Assembly (NCBI RefSeq): GCF_036323495.1
Contig: NZ_AP028947.1
Span: forward strand, 1,674,001 to 1,738,000
DNA length: 64,000 nt
Direction of reading: 5' to 3'
DNA from: Limnobacter thiooxidans
GTDB lineage: Bacteria > Pseudomonadota > Gammaproteobacteria > Burkholderiales > Burkholderiaceae_B
Shown here: positions 8,582 to 16,900 of the stretch, one piece after another
How positions within the stretch are numbered: position 1 is the first letter of the stretch
Layout of the letters: the number at the start of each line of letters is the position of its first letter
The notes under the pieces: generated by a model
Database searches by the model: none
What the model saw: the letters and a program-made list of their open reading frames with translations, nothing else
Told to the model about the DNA's origin: nothing
Translations under genes and position numbers: made by a program

Positions 8582-8631
8582 AGCGGATTTAGCATCCATA
8601 GCATTTAGCATCCATAGCGCTTAGTACCCAT
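8582..8631. repeat. 16-bp tandem repeat, three units, upstream of structured element A1
   Basis: Three consecutive units end at 8599, 8615 and 8631. The clearest is AGCATTTAGCATCCAT (8600-8615), flanked by AGCGGATTTAGCATCCAT (8582-8599) and AGCGCTTAGTACCCAT (8616-8631). A fourth, degraded unit may follow. It lies 34 bp before the first type A fold. No protein-coding gene was found in 8546-9227; the features listed in that range are all I can see there. Confidence 0.7.
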
Positions 8632-8664
8632 GGCGCTTGACACTCACTCGGCGCGAGTTCCAAC

Positions 8665-8811
8665 CGCTCACCCAAAAACCTGCATTTCCCTTTTTGATCC
8701 AACCCACTGCTCACAAACACTCGGCAAAACAGATGGCCGAGTGTTTGTGACGCCCTTCGGGCATACGCAGTGGGCTGAACCAAACGGGCAGGTTTTCTTG
8801 AGGGCGAAGCG
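8665..8811. ncRNA. structured element type A, copy 1 (candidate ncRNA/ssDNA fold)
   Basis: This is a nested multi-helix fold. P1 pairs AAAACCTGC (8675-8683) with GCAGGTTTT (8788-8796). P2 pairs CCCACTGC (8703-8710) with GCAGTGGG (8767-8774). Inside P2 sit P3, a perfect 15-bp stem (8711-8725/8736-8750) with a 10-nt loop, and P4, GCCC-TTC-GGGC (8752-8762). Three unpaired blocks are shared with the copy at 50699-50838: CCCTTTTTGA (10/10), the P3 loop (9/10) and CAAACGGGCAGG (12/12), followed by TTTCTTGA (8/8). Stems differ but stay paired. Strand and function are unknown; it lies in a convergent gap after sppA. I do not recognise a known RNA family. Confidence 0.6.
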
Positions 8812-8920
8812 ATGGAACATCGCTGCCGATTGGGTGCTAACCAGTCGGTAATTGATCGCGCGGTGGATTCATCTAAATATGTGGGTTCTGTCTGCTGCTT
8901 GAACATCCGTTGGTGCTCAG

Positions 8921-8986
8921 CCTGCTCGGCGGCATGTTGCTAGAATCGCAGCCAGTGTCTTGCCAGCTCGGCAGCGTGTTTGCTTG
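8921..8986. repeat. imperfect direct repeat, period about 42 bp
   Basis: CCTGCTCGGCGGCATGTTGC (8921-8940) recurs as CCAGCTCGGCAGCGTGTTTGC (8963-8983), about 80% identical. It lies between the type A and type B folds of the sppA downstream region. It may be another decayed tandem duplication of the kind seen before and after it. Confidence 0.4.
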
Positions 8987-9000
8987 TTCTGCATATTCAA

Positions 9001-9136
9001 GAAAAACGCCCGACTTGAACAAGGTTTCAATGGTCGCCAAGCGGTGAAACCGATGGCGGCACCTCAGCCCGACCGTTTGTGTTGTCGGGCTGAGGTGAAT
9101 TGAAAGCCTTGCTTCAAGAAGGGATCGGCGGTTTTC
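9001..9136. ncRNA. structured element type B, copy 1 (three-way junction)
   Basis: An outer helix joins GAAAAACGCC (from 9001) to GGCGGTTTTC (to 9136). A second helix of about 16 pairs joins 9014-9030 (CTTGAA, AAGG, TTTCAA) to 9100-9118 (TTGAAA, CCTT, TTCAAG). It encloses two hairpins: GTCGCCA/TGGCGGC (9033-9039/9054-9060) and a perfect stem CACCTCAGCCCGAC/GTCGGGCTGAGGTG (9060-9073/9084-9097) with a 10-nt loop. Such nested pairing is unlikely by chance. A smaller fold of similar plan follows the second type A copy at 51013-51066. Confidence 0.5.
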
Positions 9137-9142
9137 TGTGCA

Positions 9143-9217
9143 GAATCAAGCAACTCGCGCCGAGTAGGCATGCACACGGTCTGTATGCCGAATCAGGTAA
9201 CTCGCGCCGAGTAGGCA
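9143..9217. repeat. 28-bp direct repeat, 47-bp period
   Basis: GAATCAAGCAACTCGCGCCG... (9143-9170) is repeated at 9190-9217 with 26 of 28 identical bases. Each unit contains the small palindromic hairpin ACTCG-CGC-CGAGT. The exact reverse complement of that 13-mer occurs once more at 8646-8658, just before the type A fold. A GGCAT/ATGCC stem lies between the two units. No integrase or transposase is nearby. Confidence 0.65.
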
Positions 9218-9227
9218 ACTGCACCAA

Positions 9228-9920
9228 TCAGGCCAGCCACAGGAAAAGACAGGGCAGTTTCCCCGGCGCAGGCGGTTGCTTTCTCCAGTTGGCAACAGTT
9301 TTGGTCTGGATAAACTGATCATCGCCAGTCAAATCCCACCCAACACACAGCAAGGTACTGTCTGAGAGTTGCTTTAATAAAGCCTCAATCAGTTTGTCAT
9401 TTCGAAAGGGGGTTTCGATCACCAATTGTGTGCAGTTCTGGGATTTGGACTCACGCTCTGTTTGCTTGATCCAGATATCGCGCTGGGCGGGCTCAAGAGG
9501 AGGGTAGCCGTGAAAACGAAAACTTTGACCATTCAGCCCGCTGCCCATCAGGGCCAGCAATATTGAACTGGGTCCCACCAACGGGTTCACCGGGCAGCCC
9601 ATCTTGTGGGCCAAAGCTACAATTTCAGCGCCGGGGTCGGCCACGCCGGGGCAGCCTGCATCACTCATTACTGCAATAGGCTCGCCCGCTTTGCACTGCT
9701 CAATCAGCGCAGACCGTTGATTCAGGTCAAGTTTGGATATTTCCAGGATCTGTAAATCCCGAATGGCCACAGGCATGTTGAAATCTCCCAAGGCAGCGCG
9801 CGCGGGCTTGGCATTTTCAACCAGCCAGACTTTGCATTGCTGAACCAGGTGCAAGTCGGCCTGCAATAATGGGGCTTTGGGCGTTTTCTGGCTTAAGGGG
9901 CTGGGAACAAGGTGAAGCAT
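9228..9920 (-). CDS. SAM-dependent methyltransferase, RsmI/YraL-like (tetrapyrrole methylase fold)
   Basis: A 230-residue protein of the SAM-dependent tetrapyrrole methylase superfamily. The characteristic SDAGCPGVADPG stretch and VGPSSILLALMGSGL match the region conserved in RsmI, the 16S rRNA C1402 2'-O-methyltransferase. At 230 residues it is shorter than canonical RsmI (about 280), and many betaproteobacteria carry such a short paralogue next to maf. It starts 1 nt from the maf stop, so the two are co-transcribed. Its exact substrate is not known from sequence. Confidence 0.85.
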   Translation of the reverse strand: MLHLVPSPLSQKTPKAPLLQADLHLVQQCKVWLVENAKPARAALGDFNMPVAIRDLQILEISKLDLNQRSALIEQCKAGEPIAVMSDAGCPGVADPGAEIVALAHKMGCPVNPLVGPSSILLALMGSGLNGQSFRFHGYPPLEPAQRDIWIKQTERESKSQNCTQLVIETPFRNDKLIEALLKQLSDSTLLCVGWDLTGDDQFIQTKTVANWRKQPPAPGKLPCLFLWLA

Positions 9921-9921
9921 C

Positions 9922-10503
9922 TCAGGGCAGCGTCACTTCAAACTGTCTCAAGGCACTGGACACTTCTATTAGAGGCAATCCAATCAAGGCAGTTGGGTCG
10001 CTGGATTCCACTCTTTTTAGCAAAGAGATACCAAGTCCCTCACTTTTTGCTGAGCCGGCGCAATCGTAGGGCTCCTCGGCAATCAGATAGCGTTCAATTT
10101 CGGCTGCATCCAATTCACGAAACTCTACCGAGGTGGGCACTGTGAATTCAATGGTTTGGGCTGTTTCAACACAGCAGACGCATACAGCCGTGTGAAATAC
10201 GATCGTTTTGTTGCTCATGCTGCGCAGTTGGGCGCGTGCGCGGTCGTGTGTGCCGGGCTTGCTGATCGCCACACCATCCACATCTGCAACCTGGTCCGAA
10301 CCGATTACAATCGAAGCGGGGTGCTCGGCAGCCACAGCCATGGCTTTTTCTCGCGCCAGGCGCTTGCAGGTATCCAGCGGTGTTTCTCCCTGTTTGGGGG
10401 TTTCATCGATTTGGGGGGATTCACACCGGAAATTGATTTGCAGGCGCGCCAAAAGCTCACGCCGGTACTTGGAACTGGATGCTAAATACAGGGAACGGGT
10501 CAT
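9922..10503 (-). CDS. maf: Maf/YceF nucleoside triphosphate pyrophosphatase
   Basis: A 193-residue Maf-family protein that hydrolyses non-canonical or methylated nucleoside triphosphates to monophosphates. The N-terminal phosphate-binding loop ASSSKYRRELL (residues 8-18), the acidic SDQVADVDG motif and the C-terminal YDCAGSAKSEGLG segment are typical of the YceF (7-methyl-GTP) branch. It is divergent from yceD-rpmF, the usual position of yceF, and leads the two-gene operon with the methyltransferase. Confidence 0.93.
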   Translation of the reverse strand: MTRSLYLASSSKYRRELLARLQINFRCESPQIDETPKQGETPLDTCKRLAREKAMAVAAEHPASIVIGSDQVADVDGVAISKPGTHDRARAQLRSMSNKTIVFHTAVCVCCVETAQTIEFTVPTSVEFRELDAAEIERYLIAEEPYDCAGSAKSEGLGISLLKRVESSDPTALIGLPLIEVSSALRQFEVTLP

Positions 10504-10521
10504 TTGATTTGGATGCCGGCT

Positions 10522-10550
10522 TTGACATAAAACGTTAGGCAGAGTATTAT
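10522..10550 (+). promoter_or_regulatory. strong sigma70 promoter for yceD-rpmF-plsX-fab cluster
   Basis: TTGACA (10522-10527, perfect) and TATTAT (10545-10550, 5 of 6) are separated by exactly 17 nt, 27 nt before the yceD start. It is the best sigma70 match noticed in the window and fits the high demand for ribosomal protein L32 and fatty-acid synthesis. Confidence 0.8.
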
Positions 10551-10577
10551 CGCGCGTTTCCTGCTTTTCTTATCCGC

Positions 10578-11165
10578 ATGCGGCACAAAGGCCCACTAAA
10601 ACAGTTTGACGAATTCGACGCATGGTCGTTTTCTCGCTCGGGCGAACGCATTCGCAGTGATGAAGTGAAGTTTGACTTCCCCAGACTGGCTGGTGACGAA
10701 AGCATATCAGCCAGTCATGTTGAAAATTGGGAAATTTCCGGGCGAATCAACGCCAAGTCTGAGAGCGTAATCCGGTTTCAAGGCCGGTTTTCTGCCGAGT
10801 TTTCTTGCGTAGTATGTGGTTCTGGCGTGCAGCACGTCATCGACTTTGATCGTCATTTGGTGCTGGTTACTTCAGAATCCCAAGCTGATGTTTACGATGA
10901 AGAGACACTTGACGAGCAAACTGATGTGGTTGCATGCCCGGGTGCGATAAACTTGCGCGACTGGCTCGAAGACGAAATACTGTTGGCTTGTCCAATGTTT
11001 CCAAAGCATGATGCTTGCTCGGATGTTGCGGGGCGGTCATGGCGGGACAGCGAATCCGACGAAGATACTGATGATCACCAGGATGACACTGCTGGTGATA
11101 CAAAACAGGAAGTACAGCGTCCTTTTGCCAACCTGGGCGATTTGCTCAAGGGCAGCAAAAAGTAA
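10578..11165 (+). CDS. yceD: DUF177/YceD family protein
   Basis: A 195-residue YceD/DUF177 protein. The family is conserved next to rpmF in bacteria and has been linked to 23S rRNA accumulation and ribosome assembly. A CVVCGS cysteine pair (about 77-80) matches the conserved CxxC, and the C-terminus ends in the family's FANLGDLLKG motif. An acidic, low-complexity insert (ESDEDTDDHQDD) precedes this motif. It is the first gene after the strong promoter, 24 nt before rpmF. Confidence 0.92.
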   Translation: MRHKGPLKQFDEFDAWSFSRSGERIRSDEVKFDFPRLAGDESISASHVENWEISGRINAKSESVIRFQGRFSAEFSCVVCGSGVQHVIDFDRHLVLVTSESQADVYDEETLDEQTDVVACPGAINLRDWLEDEILLACPMFPKHDACSDVAGRSWRDSESDEDTDDHQDDTAGDTKQEVQRPFANLGDLLKGSKK

Positions 11166-11189
11166 CACTTTTATACATGGAGCTTTAAA

Positions 11190-11372
11190 ATGGCCGTTCA
11201 ACAGAACAAAAAATCACCTTCCAAGCGTGGCATGCACCGCTCACACCAGAACCTGACAGCGCCGACCTTGTCTGCTGATTCTTCTTCTGGTGAAACACAT
11301 CTGCGCCACCACATCAGCCCCAACGGCATGTATCGTGGCAAGAAAGTTGTAAAGACCAAAGCTGACGAGTAA
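11190..11372 (+). CDS. rpmF: 50S ribosomal protein L32 (bL32)
   Basis: A 60-residue bL32 with the typical start [20 protein letters not shown] and ending GMYRGKKVV. The four zinc cysteines of C+ forms are absent (no cysteine at all), so this is a C-minus, zinc-independent type, as in many beta- and gammaproteobacteria. GGAG lies upstream of the ATG. A small hairpin, GGCAAC/GTTGCC (11391-11396/11405-11410), lies between rpmF and plsX. Confidence 0.97.
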   Translation: MAVQQNKKSPSKRGMHRSHQNLTAPTLSADSSSGETHLRHHISPNGMYRGKKVVKTKADE

Positions 11373-11436
11373 TTATTTACTGATCAACCAGGCAACTGCA
11401 GTCTGTTGCCATGAAAACCAAAAGGTCTAAGAACGG

Positions 11437-12519
11437 ATGGTTCGCATAGCGATTGATTGCATGGGTGGAGATCACGGATTGTCGGTCACCATCCCGGCCT
11501 GTTTGCGCTTTATCAAGTTGCACCCTGATGTACAGCTTGTTTTGGTAGGAAAGCAGACAGAAATTGAAGCTGCCCTGGCCAAAAAGAAGGCATTGGAGCT
11601 CCCCCAAATTACCATCCGTCACGCCAGTGAAGTGGTGGAAATGGATGAGCCTCCCGCCCAAGCCTTGCGTAACAAGAAAGATTCATCAATTCGTGTATGT
11701 GCCAATCTCGTCAAAGACGGGTTGGCAAGTGCATTTGTGAGCGCCGGAAACACTGGTGCGCTGATGGCAATTTCACGTTTCGTACTGAAAACGCTCGACA
11801 GCATCGACCGCCCGGCCATTGCTTCTTCATTGCCCAATATGAAGGGCAAGGGCACTTTGATGCTCGACCTGGGCGCAAACGTCGATTGCGATCCGTCACA
11901 TCTGTTTCAGTTTGCGGTGATGGGTTCGGCTTTTGTCAAAGGTATCGAAGGCATAGACCGGCCCACAGTGGGTTTGCTTAACATCGGCGAAGAAGTTATC
12001 AAAGGCAATGAGGTTGTTAAAAAAGCCTCTGAATTGTTGCGTGCAAGCGAATTGAATTTCTACGGCAACGTAGAAGGCAATGACATTTACAAAGGCACCA
12101 CCGATGTAGTGGTTTGCGATGGATTTGTGGGTAACGTGGCCCTTAAAACATCCGAAGGCCTTGCGCAGATGCTGGGCGACATCATCAAAACCGAGTTTAA
12201 AAGAGGCCTGTGGCCCAAGGTGGCTGCGGTGTTTGCTGCGCCAGTGTTGCTCCGATTCAAAAAAAGGGTGGATCACCGCCGATACAACGGGGCAGCTTTG
12301 CTAGGGCTGAAGGGGATTGTGATAAAAAGCCACGGCTCGGCAGACGCCTATGCCTTCTTCCACGCGATCAAGCGAGCCTACGATGCCGCCAACGGTAATT
12401 TGTTGGACAGCATTCGGCTTACGATGTCGCACTATGTACCTTTGGCTGCGCCAGCGGCTTCAAGTGCAGGGGAAGCAGTCGTTGTCCCGGTTGAGGCAAA
12501 ACCCGACCAAGTGATTTAA
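11437..12519 (+). CDS. plsX: phosphate acyltransferase PlsX
   Basis: A 360-residue peripheral membrane enzyme that converts acyl-ACP to acyl-phosphate for the first step of phospholipid synthesis. It has the N-terminus [24 protein letters not shown] and the [13 protein letters not shown] segment of the family. It follows rpmF and overlaps the fabH start by one base (TAATG), so PlsX and FabH are translationally coupled, as in many proteobacteria. Confidence 0.97.
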   Translation: MVRIAIDCMGGDHGLSVTIPACLRFIKLHPDVQLVLVGKQTEIEAALAKKKALELPQITIRHASEVVEMDEPPAQALRNKKDSSIRVCANLVKDGLASAFVSAGNTGALMAISRFVLKTLDSIDRPAIASSLPNMKGKGTLMLDLGANVDCDPSHLFQFAVMGSAFVKGIEGIDRPTVGLLNIGEEVIKGNEVVKKASELLRASELNFYGNVEGNDIYKGTTDVVVCDGFVGNVALKTSEGLAQMLGDIIKTEFKRGLWPKVAAVFAAPVLLRFKKRVDHRRYNGAALLGLKGIVIKSHGSADAYAFFHAIKRAYDAANGNLLDSIRLTMSHYVPLAAPAASSAGEAVVVPVEAKPDQVI

Positions 12520-13496
12520 TGTCTCCATACAGTGCGATTCTTGGCACAGGCGCGAGCCTGCCAAGACGTGCGGTTTCAAATCAGGAACTGACCTTGTTTC
12601 TCGCCGAAAAAGGTGTGGAAACAAGCGCGGAATGGATTGAAACGCGCACCGGTATCCGGCAACGGTATCTTTGCGACCCCGATGAAACGAATTGCGAAAT
12701 GGCGAGTAAGGCCGCACTGCAGGCTTTGCAGGCTGCTGGCGCCACTCCGCTTGACGTCGAACTCATTATTCTCGCCACATCAACGCCTGATCAGGTGTTT
12801 CCTTCCACGGCCTGTGCTGTTCAGGCCGAATTGGGCGCGCACAAGGCAATCGCATTTGATATTCAGGCTGTTTGCAGCGGCTTTGTGTACGCACTGACCG
12901 TGGCTGATTCCATGATCCGTGCTGGGCAAGTCAACAACGCCCTTGTTATTGGATCAGAAGTGTTCAGCCGTCTCATGGACTGGAATGACCGCACGACCTG
13001 TGTGTTGTTTGGTGATGGCGCCGGTGCCGTATATCTGAAAGCCAGCAGCGAGCCCGGAATATTGGGCTGCAAGCTACATTCCGATGGCAACATGGGTAGC
13101 ATTTTGAACACCACAGGTCGAATTGAAGGCGGGCGCATTGTGGGTGATCCGTTCCTTCGCATGGACGGCCAGGCCGTATTTCGGCAGGCCGTATCAGTTC
13201 TTGGAAACAGCGCACTTGAGTTGTTCGAAAGCCTGAACTTCAAGCTTGAGGATCTGGATTTTCTGGTGCCGCATCAGGCCAATGTGCGTATTTTGAATTC
13301 AGTCGCCAAAAAACTGAAGTTGCCCGAAGACCGGGTCATTGTCACCGTGGGGATGCACGGCAACACGTCTGCAGCCTCGGTACCGTTGGCACTGAACCAT
13401 GCAATTGTGCAGAAACAGATCAAAAAAGGTCATAACGTGCTCTTACAGGGCGTTGGGGGCGGTTTTACTTGGGGCAGCGTGCTTGTTCGCATGTAA
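12519..13496 (+). CDS. fabH: 3-oxoacyl-ACP synthase III (KAS III)
   Basis: A 325-residue initiation condensing enzyme joining acetyl-CoA to malonyl-ACP. The catalytic triad is visible as Cys119 in IQAVCSGF, His in PHQANVRI (about 251) and Asn in HGNTSAAS (about 281). It sits between plsX and fabD in the standard fab cluster order. Confidence 0.97.
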   Translation: MSPYSAILGTGASLPRRAVSNQELTLFLAEKGVETSAEWIETRTGIRQRYLCDPDETNCEMASKAALQALQAAGATPLDVELIILATSTPDQVFPSTACAVQAELGAHKAIAFDIQAVCSGFVYALTVADSMIRAGQVNNALVIGSEVFSRLMDWNDRTTCVLFGDGAGAVYLKASSEPGILGCKLHSDGNMGSILNTTGRIEGGRIVGDPFLRMDGQAVFRQAVSVLGNSALELFESLNFKLEDLDFLVPHQANVRILNSVAKKLKLPEDRVIVTVGMHGNTSAASVPLALNHAIVQKQIKKGHNVLLQGVGGGFTWGSVLVRM

Positions 13497-13518
13497 AATA
13501 ACGCAAATTGAAAATTAG

Positions 13519-14481
13519 ATGAATTCCTCCAATATGATCAAAAAAATCGCGTTTCTGTTTCCGGGGCAAGGCTCTCAGTCTGTGGGAATGTTGAATGCAT
13601 TCAAGACTGCCCCTTCTACGGCGGGTCTGTACGCATCTGCCATGTTGGAAGCCGAGCAGTCTCTGGGTCAGAACCTGGGTGAGCTTATTGAAAATGGTCC
13701 TGCTGAATCATTGAACCTTACCGTCAATACCCAGCCAGCCATGTTGTTGGCTGACACACTCGTATTGCGTGCATGGATTGCTGCCGGCGGGTCCGCGCCT
13801 GATTTGGCCGCTGGGCACTCCCTGGGTGAATATGCTGCATTGGTGGCAGCAGGGGTACTCAGTTTGTCGGAAGGGCTCGCGCTCGTTCGAATCCGCGCAC
13901 AAGCCATGCAGGAAGCGGTGCCTGTGGGGCAGGGCGGTATGGCGGCTATCTTGGGTCTAAGTGACGAACAGGTCAAACAAGCCTGCTTGCAAGCCAGCGT
14001 TGACGGCGAAGTGGCCGAGGCGGTCAATTTCAACGCGCCAAGCCAGGTCGTTATTGCCGGAAGCGCACATGGGGTGAAATCTGCTTGTGAGGCGGCCAAG
14101 GCCTTGGGGGCCAAACGAGCACTCGAACTACCTGTGTCTGCACCGTTTCATTCCAGCCTGATGAAGCCTGCTTCAGTGAAACTGGCAGCGGCATTGGGTC
14201 AGAAAAAATTCTCGACAGCGGCATTCCCTGTGTACAACAACATTGATGTGGCTGTAGAATCCGACCCCGCACGAATTCAGGATGCGTTGGTGCGTCAGGC
14301 TTATGGGCCGGTGCGTTGGGTCGAGACCATTCAGGCGATGACTTCAGCTGGAACAACACTTTTTGTAGAATGCGGGCCAGGCAAGGTGCTTGCCGGATTG
14401 GTGAAGCGAATCAGCGATGTTCCGGTAGTCAATATTTATGACCCTGACAGTATTCAGGCGGCTTTGACCGCCGAACAATAA
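13519..14481 (+). CDS. fabD: malonyl-CoA:ACP transacylase
   Basis: A 320-residue enzyme that loads malonate onto acyl carrier protein. The FPGQGSQ start, the nucleophile motif AGHSLGEYAA (Ser101) and the histidine in VSAPFHSSLM are present. ATG 13519 is chosen; a second in-frame ATG five codons later (MIKKIAFLFPGQG) could be the true start, as neither has a strong Shine-Dalgarno. Confidence 0.97.
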   Translation: MNSSNMIKKIAFLFPGQGSQSVGMLNAFKTAPSTAGLYASAMLEAEQSLGQNLGELIENGPAESLNLTVNTQPAMLLADTLVLRAWIAAGGSAPDLAAGHSLGEYAALVAAGVLSLSEGLALVRIRAQAMQEAVPVGQGGMAAILGLSDEQVKQACLQASVDGEVAEAVNFNAPSQVVIAGSAHGVKSACEAAKALGAKRALELPVSAPFHSSLMKPASVKLAAALGQKKFSTAAFPVYNNIDVAVESDPARIQDALVRQAYGPVRWVETIQAMTSAGTTLFVECGPGKVLAGLVKRISDVPVVNIYDPDSIQAALTAEQ

Positions 14482-14493
14482 GGAATTGCCTGT

Positions 14494-15246
14494 ATGACAT
14501 TCTTTGATTTGACTGGGAAAATTGCATTGGTCACTGGCGCAAGCCGGGGCATCGGTCGGGAAATTGCCTTGGCACTTGGCAAGGCTGGCGCAACCGTGGT
14601 TGGTACAGCCACCTCGGAAAGCGGTGCGGCAGACATCTCGGAAGGTTTGAAAGACGCTGGAATCAAAGGGTTCGGCGCTGTGTTGAACGTCACGGAAACT
14701 GCAACACTTGAACCCCTGTTTACCCGAATTGCAGATGAACTTGGGCAACTGACCATTCTGGTCAACAATGCGGGCATTACCCGCGATCAGCTGTCCATGC
14801 GCATGAAAGACGAAGACTGGGATGCTGTCATTGCCACCAACCTGTCGTCTGTATTCAAGTTGTCAAAGCTGGCCATGAAACCAATGATGAAAGCTCGCAC
14901 GGGGCGGATCATCAGTATTACCTCGGTAGTGGGAACAAGCGGTAACGCAGGACAGGCCAATTATGCCGCTGCAAAAGCTGGCGTTACAGGAATGACAAAA
15001 GCGTTGGCACGCGAGCTGGGAAGCCGCAATATCACTGTAAACTGTGTGGCGCCCGGATTCATTCAAACTGATATGACTGATGCCCTGTCGGAAACGCAGG
15101 TGGATCAGTTGAAGCAACAAATCCCGCTGGGGCGTATGGGGCAGGTCACGGACATTGCTGCGGCTGTGTTGTACCTGGCCAGCGATCAAGCGGGGTATGT
15201 AACTGGAACCACATTACACGTAAATGGTGGAATGTGGATGGGATAA
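14494..15246 (+). CDS. fabG: 3-oxoacyl-ACP reductase
   Basis: A 250-residue short-chain dehydrogenase that reduces 3-oxoacyl-ACP with NADPH. It has the cofactor loop TGASRGIG (residues 14-21), the NNAGITRD motif and the active-site Tyr-x3-Lys in YAAAK. It lies 12 nt after fabD and before acpP. Confidence 0.97.
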   Translation: MTFFDLTGKIALVTGASRGIGREIALALGKAGATVVGTATSESGAADISEGLKDAGIKGFGAVLNVTETATLEPLFTRIADELGQLTILVNNAGITRDQLSMRMKDEDWDAVIATNLSSVFKLSKLAMKPMMKARTGRIISITSVVGTSGNAGQANYAAAKAGVTGMTKALARELGSRNITVNCVAPGFIQTDMTDALSETQVDQLKQQIPLGRMGQVTDIAAAVLYLASDQAGYVTGTTLHVNGGMWMG

Positions 15247-15282
15247 TAGCAAGACATTTGGAATATGATTTGTCATATCGAC

Positions 15283-15310
15283 TTGCTAAACTCTTTTGAT
15301 TTTTTATAAA
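15283..15310 (+). promoter_or_regulatory. probable acpP promoter
   Basis: TTGCTA (15283-15288, 4 of 6) and TATAAA (15305-15310, 5 of 6) are spaced by 16 nt, about 20 nt before acpP. An internal promoter for acpP is expected, since ACP is needed at far higher levels than the flanking enzymes. A small ATATGA/TCATAT hairpin (15263-15278) lies just upstream. Confidence 0.5.
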
Positions 15311-15329
15311 AACCCACGGAGGCTCCGTA

Positions 15330-15569
15330 ATGGACAACATTGAACAGCGCGTTAAAAAGATTGTGGCCGAACAGCTCGGCGTTAAGGAAGAAGAAATCAA
15401 AAACGAATCTTCCTTCGTAGATGATCTGGGCGCTGATTCCTTGGACACAGTGGAATTGGTTATGGCTTTGGAAGAAGAATTTGAAACAGAAATTCCTGAT
15501 GAAGATGCCGAGAAAATCACCACTGTGCAACAAGCGATTGATTACGTTAAGACAAACTCTAAGTCTTAA
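15330..15569 (+). CDS. acpP: acyl carrier protein
   Basis: A 79-residue acidic carrier protein; Ser37 in GADSLDTVE receives the 4'-phosphopantetheine arm from AcpS, which is encoded at 26960-27370. The Shine-Dalgarno CGGAGG (15317-15322) lies inside a short palindrome ACGGA-GGC-TCCGT immediately before the ATG. This could modestly modulate translation. Confidence 0.98.
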   Translation: MDNIEQRVKKIVAEQLGVKEEEIKNESSFVDDLGADSLDTVELVMALEEEFETEIPDEDAEKITTVQQAIDYVKTNSKS

Positions 15570-15579
15570 TGGCTGATTA

Positions 15580-15618
15580 ACCAAGGCCACAGGTGATCAA
15601 TATCGCCTTGGCCTTGGT
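15580..15618 (+). promoter_or_regulatory. long hairpin between acpP and fabF
   Basis: ACCAAGGCCA (15580-15589) pairs perfectly with TGGCCTTGGT (15609-15618). After one bulged C, AGGTGAT (15591-15597) pairs with ATCGCCT (15602-15608), with a CAAT loop. About 17 pairs result, starting 10 nt after the acpP stop. No long T-tract follows, so it is more likely an attenuating or 3'-end-stabilising hairpin than a full terminator. Confidence 0.6.
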
Positions 15619-15650
15619 CATTTCAGGCAAACATGGATAAAGGAGGGCTT

Positions 15651-16889
15651 GTGAGCCGTAGACGTGTTGTTATTACCGGTTTGGGCATCATCAGCCCAGT
15701 GGGTAATTCTGTAAGCGAAGCGTGGACAAGCCTTACTCAAGGCAAATCCGGTATTTCAAGCATTACCCGCTTTGAAACAGAAGCCCTGACTGCAAAAATT
15801 GCCGGAGAGGTCAAAGGGTTTGACGTCGCCGAATACATTCCTGGTAAGGAAGCCGCGCGGATGGATACTTTTATCCATTATGGCTTGGCTGCGGGTATTC
15901 AGGCCTTCAAAGACTCGGGGCTGGAAGTCACCGAACAGAATTCCGAACGAATCGGGGTCAGCATTGGTTCTGGCATTGGCGGTTTGCCAATGATCGAGGA
16001 CACGCACACCGATTTGGTCAACAAAGGCTATCGCCGGATTTCCCCATTTTTCGTACCCGGTAGCATCATCAACATGATCTCTGGTCACATGTCCATCATG
16101 TACGGTTTGAAAGGGCCGAATATTGCAATGGTCACCGCGTGCACCACAGGCACACATTCCATTGGAGAGGCCGCCCGTATCATCGAGTATGGCGATGCAG
16201 ATGTCATGGTGGCCGGCGGTGCTGAATCCACTGTTTCTCCTCTGGGAATCGGTGGTTTTGCTGCCATGCGTGCACTTTCCACCCGCAACGATGACCCTGC
16301 TGCAGCAAGTCGCCCATGGGACAAGGACCGCGATGGTTTTGTTCTGGGTGAGGGTGCTGGTGTGTTGGTGCTTGAAGAATACGAGCACGCCAAAAAGCGT
16401 GGAGCCAAGATTTACGGCGAAGTCGTAGGTTATGGCATGAGCGCAGATGCAAGTCACATGACTGCACCCTGCGCAGACGGCGATGGTGCCGCCCGCTGCA
16501 TGAAAGCAGCCCTGCGAAATGCCGGCATGAACCCTGAGGACGTGAATTATGTGAACGCACATGGTACGTCCACTCCATTGGGGGACGTGGCTGAAACCAT
16601 GGCGTTAAAGCGTGCCTTGGGTGATCATGCCTACAAAACCGTGGTGAATTCCACCAAAAGCATGACCGGGCACCTTCTGGGCGCTGCTGGCGGCATCGAA
16701 GCTGTATTCACTGCATTGGCGGTTCATCATCAGGTGTCTCCCCCTACCATCAACCTGCTTGAGGCGGGTGAAGGCTGTGATCTTGATTACTGTGCGAACA
16801 CAGCCCGTGACCTGAATATCAAGCTAGCGTTGTCCAATTCATTTGGCTTTGGCGGTACCAACGGTACTTTGGCCATCGCGAGGGTGTAA
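15651..16889 (+). CDS. fabF: 3-oxoacyl-ACP synthase II (KAS II)
   Basis: A 412-residue elongation condensing enzyme. GTG 15651 is chosen as the start because AAAGGAGG (15639-15646) precedes it and the product [12 protein letters not shown] matches the usual FabF N-terminus. The in-frame ATG at 15633 would place the Shine-Dalgarno inside the coding sequence. Active-site residues are Cys in [10 protein letters not shown] and the two histidines in [11 protein letters not shown] and [13 protein letters not shown]. Confidence 0.96.
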   Translation: MSRRRVVITGLGIISPVGNSVSEAWTSLTQGKSGISSITRFETEALTAKIAGEVKGFDVAEYIPGKEAARMDTFIHYGLAAGIQAFKDSGLEVTEQNSERIGVSIGSGIGGLPMIEDTHTDLVNKGYRRISPFFVPGSIINMISGHMSIMYGLKGPNIAMVTACTTGTHSIGEAARIIEYGDADVMVAGGAESTVSPLGIGGFAAMRALSTRNDDPAAASRPWDKDRDGFVLGEGAGVLVLEEYEHAKKRGAKIYGEVVGYGMSADASHMTAPCADGDGAARCMKAALRNAGMNPEDVNYVNAHGTSTPLGDVAETMALKRALGDHAYKTVVNSTKSMTGHLLGAAGGIEAVFTALAVHHQVSPPTINLLEAGEGCDLDYCANTARDLNIKLALSNSFGFGGTNGTLAIARV

Positions 16890-16900
16890 CGGGGCTATCT

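Noticed and set aside
8582..8631. Possible CRISPR array (also considered for 50631-50696)
   Set aside because: Units of 16 or 22 bp are directly abutting with no spacers and no cas genes occur nearby; they are simple tandem repeats.
8665..9217. Retron, integron or insertion-sequence remnant
   Set aside because: No reverse transcriptase, integrase or transposase is found in the gap or beside it, and no target-site duplication was recognised. The structured-element reading explains the pairing better.
15633..15650. ATG 15633 as the fabF start
   Set aside because: The strong AAAGGAGG lies downstream of it and directly before GTG 15651, which also gives the usual FabF length and N-terminus.
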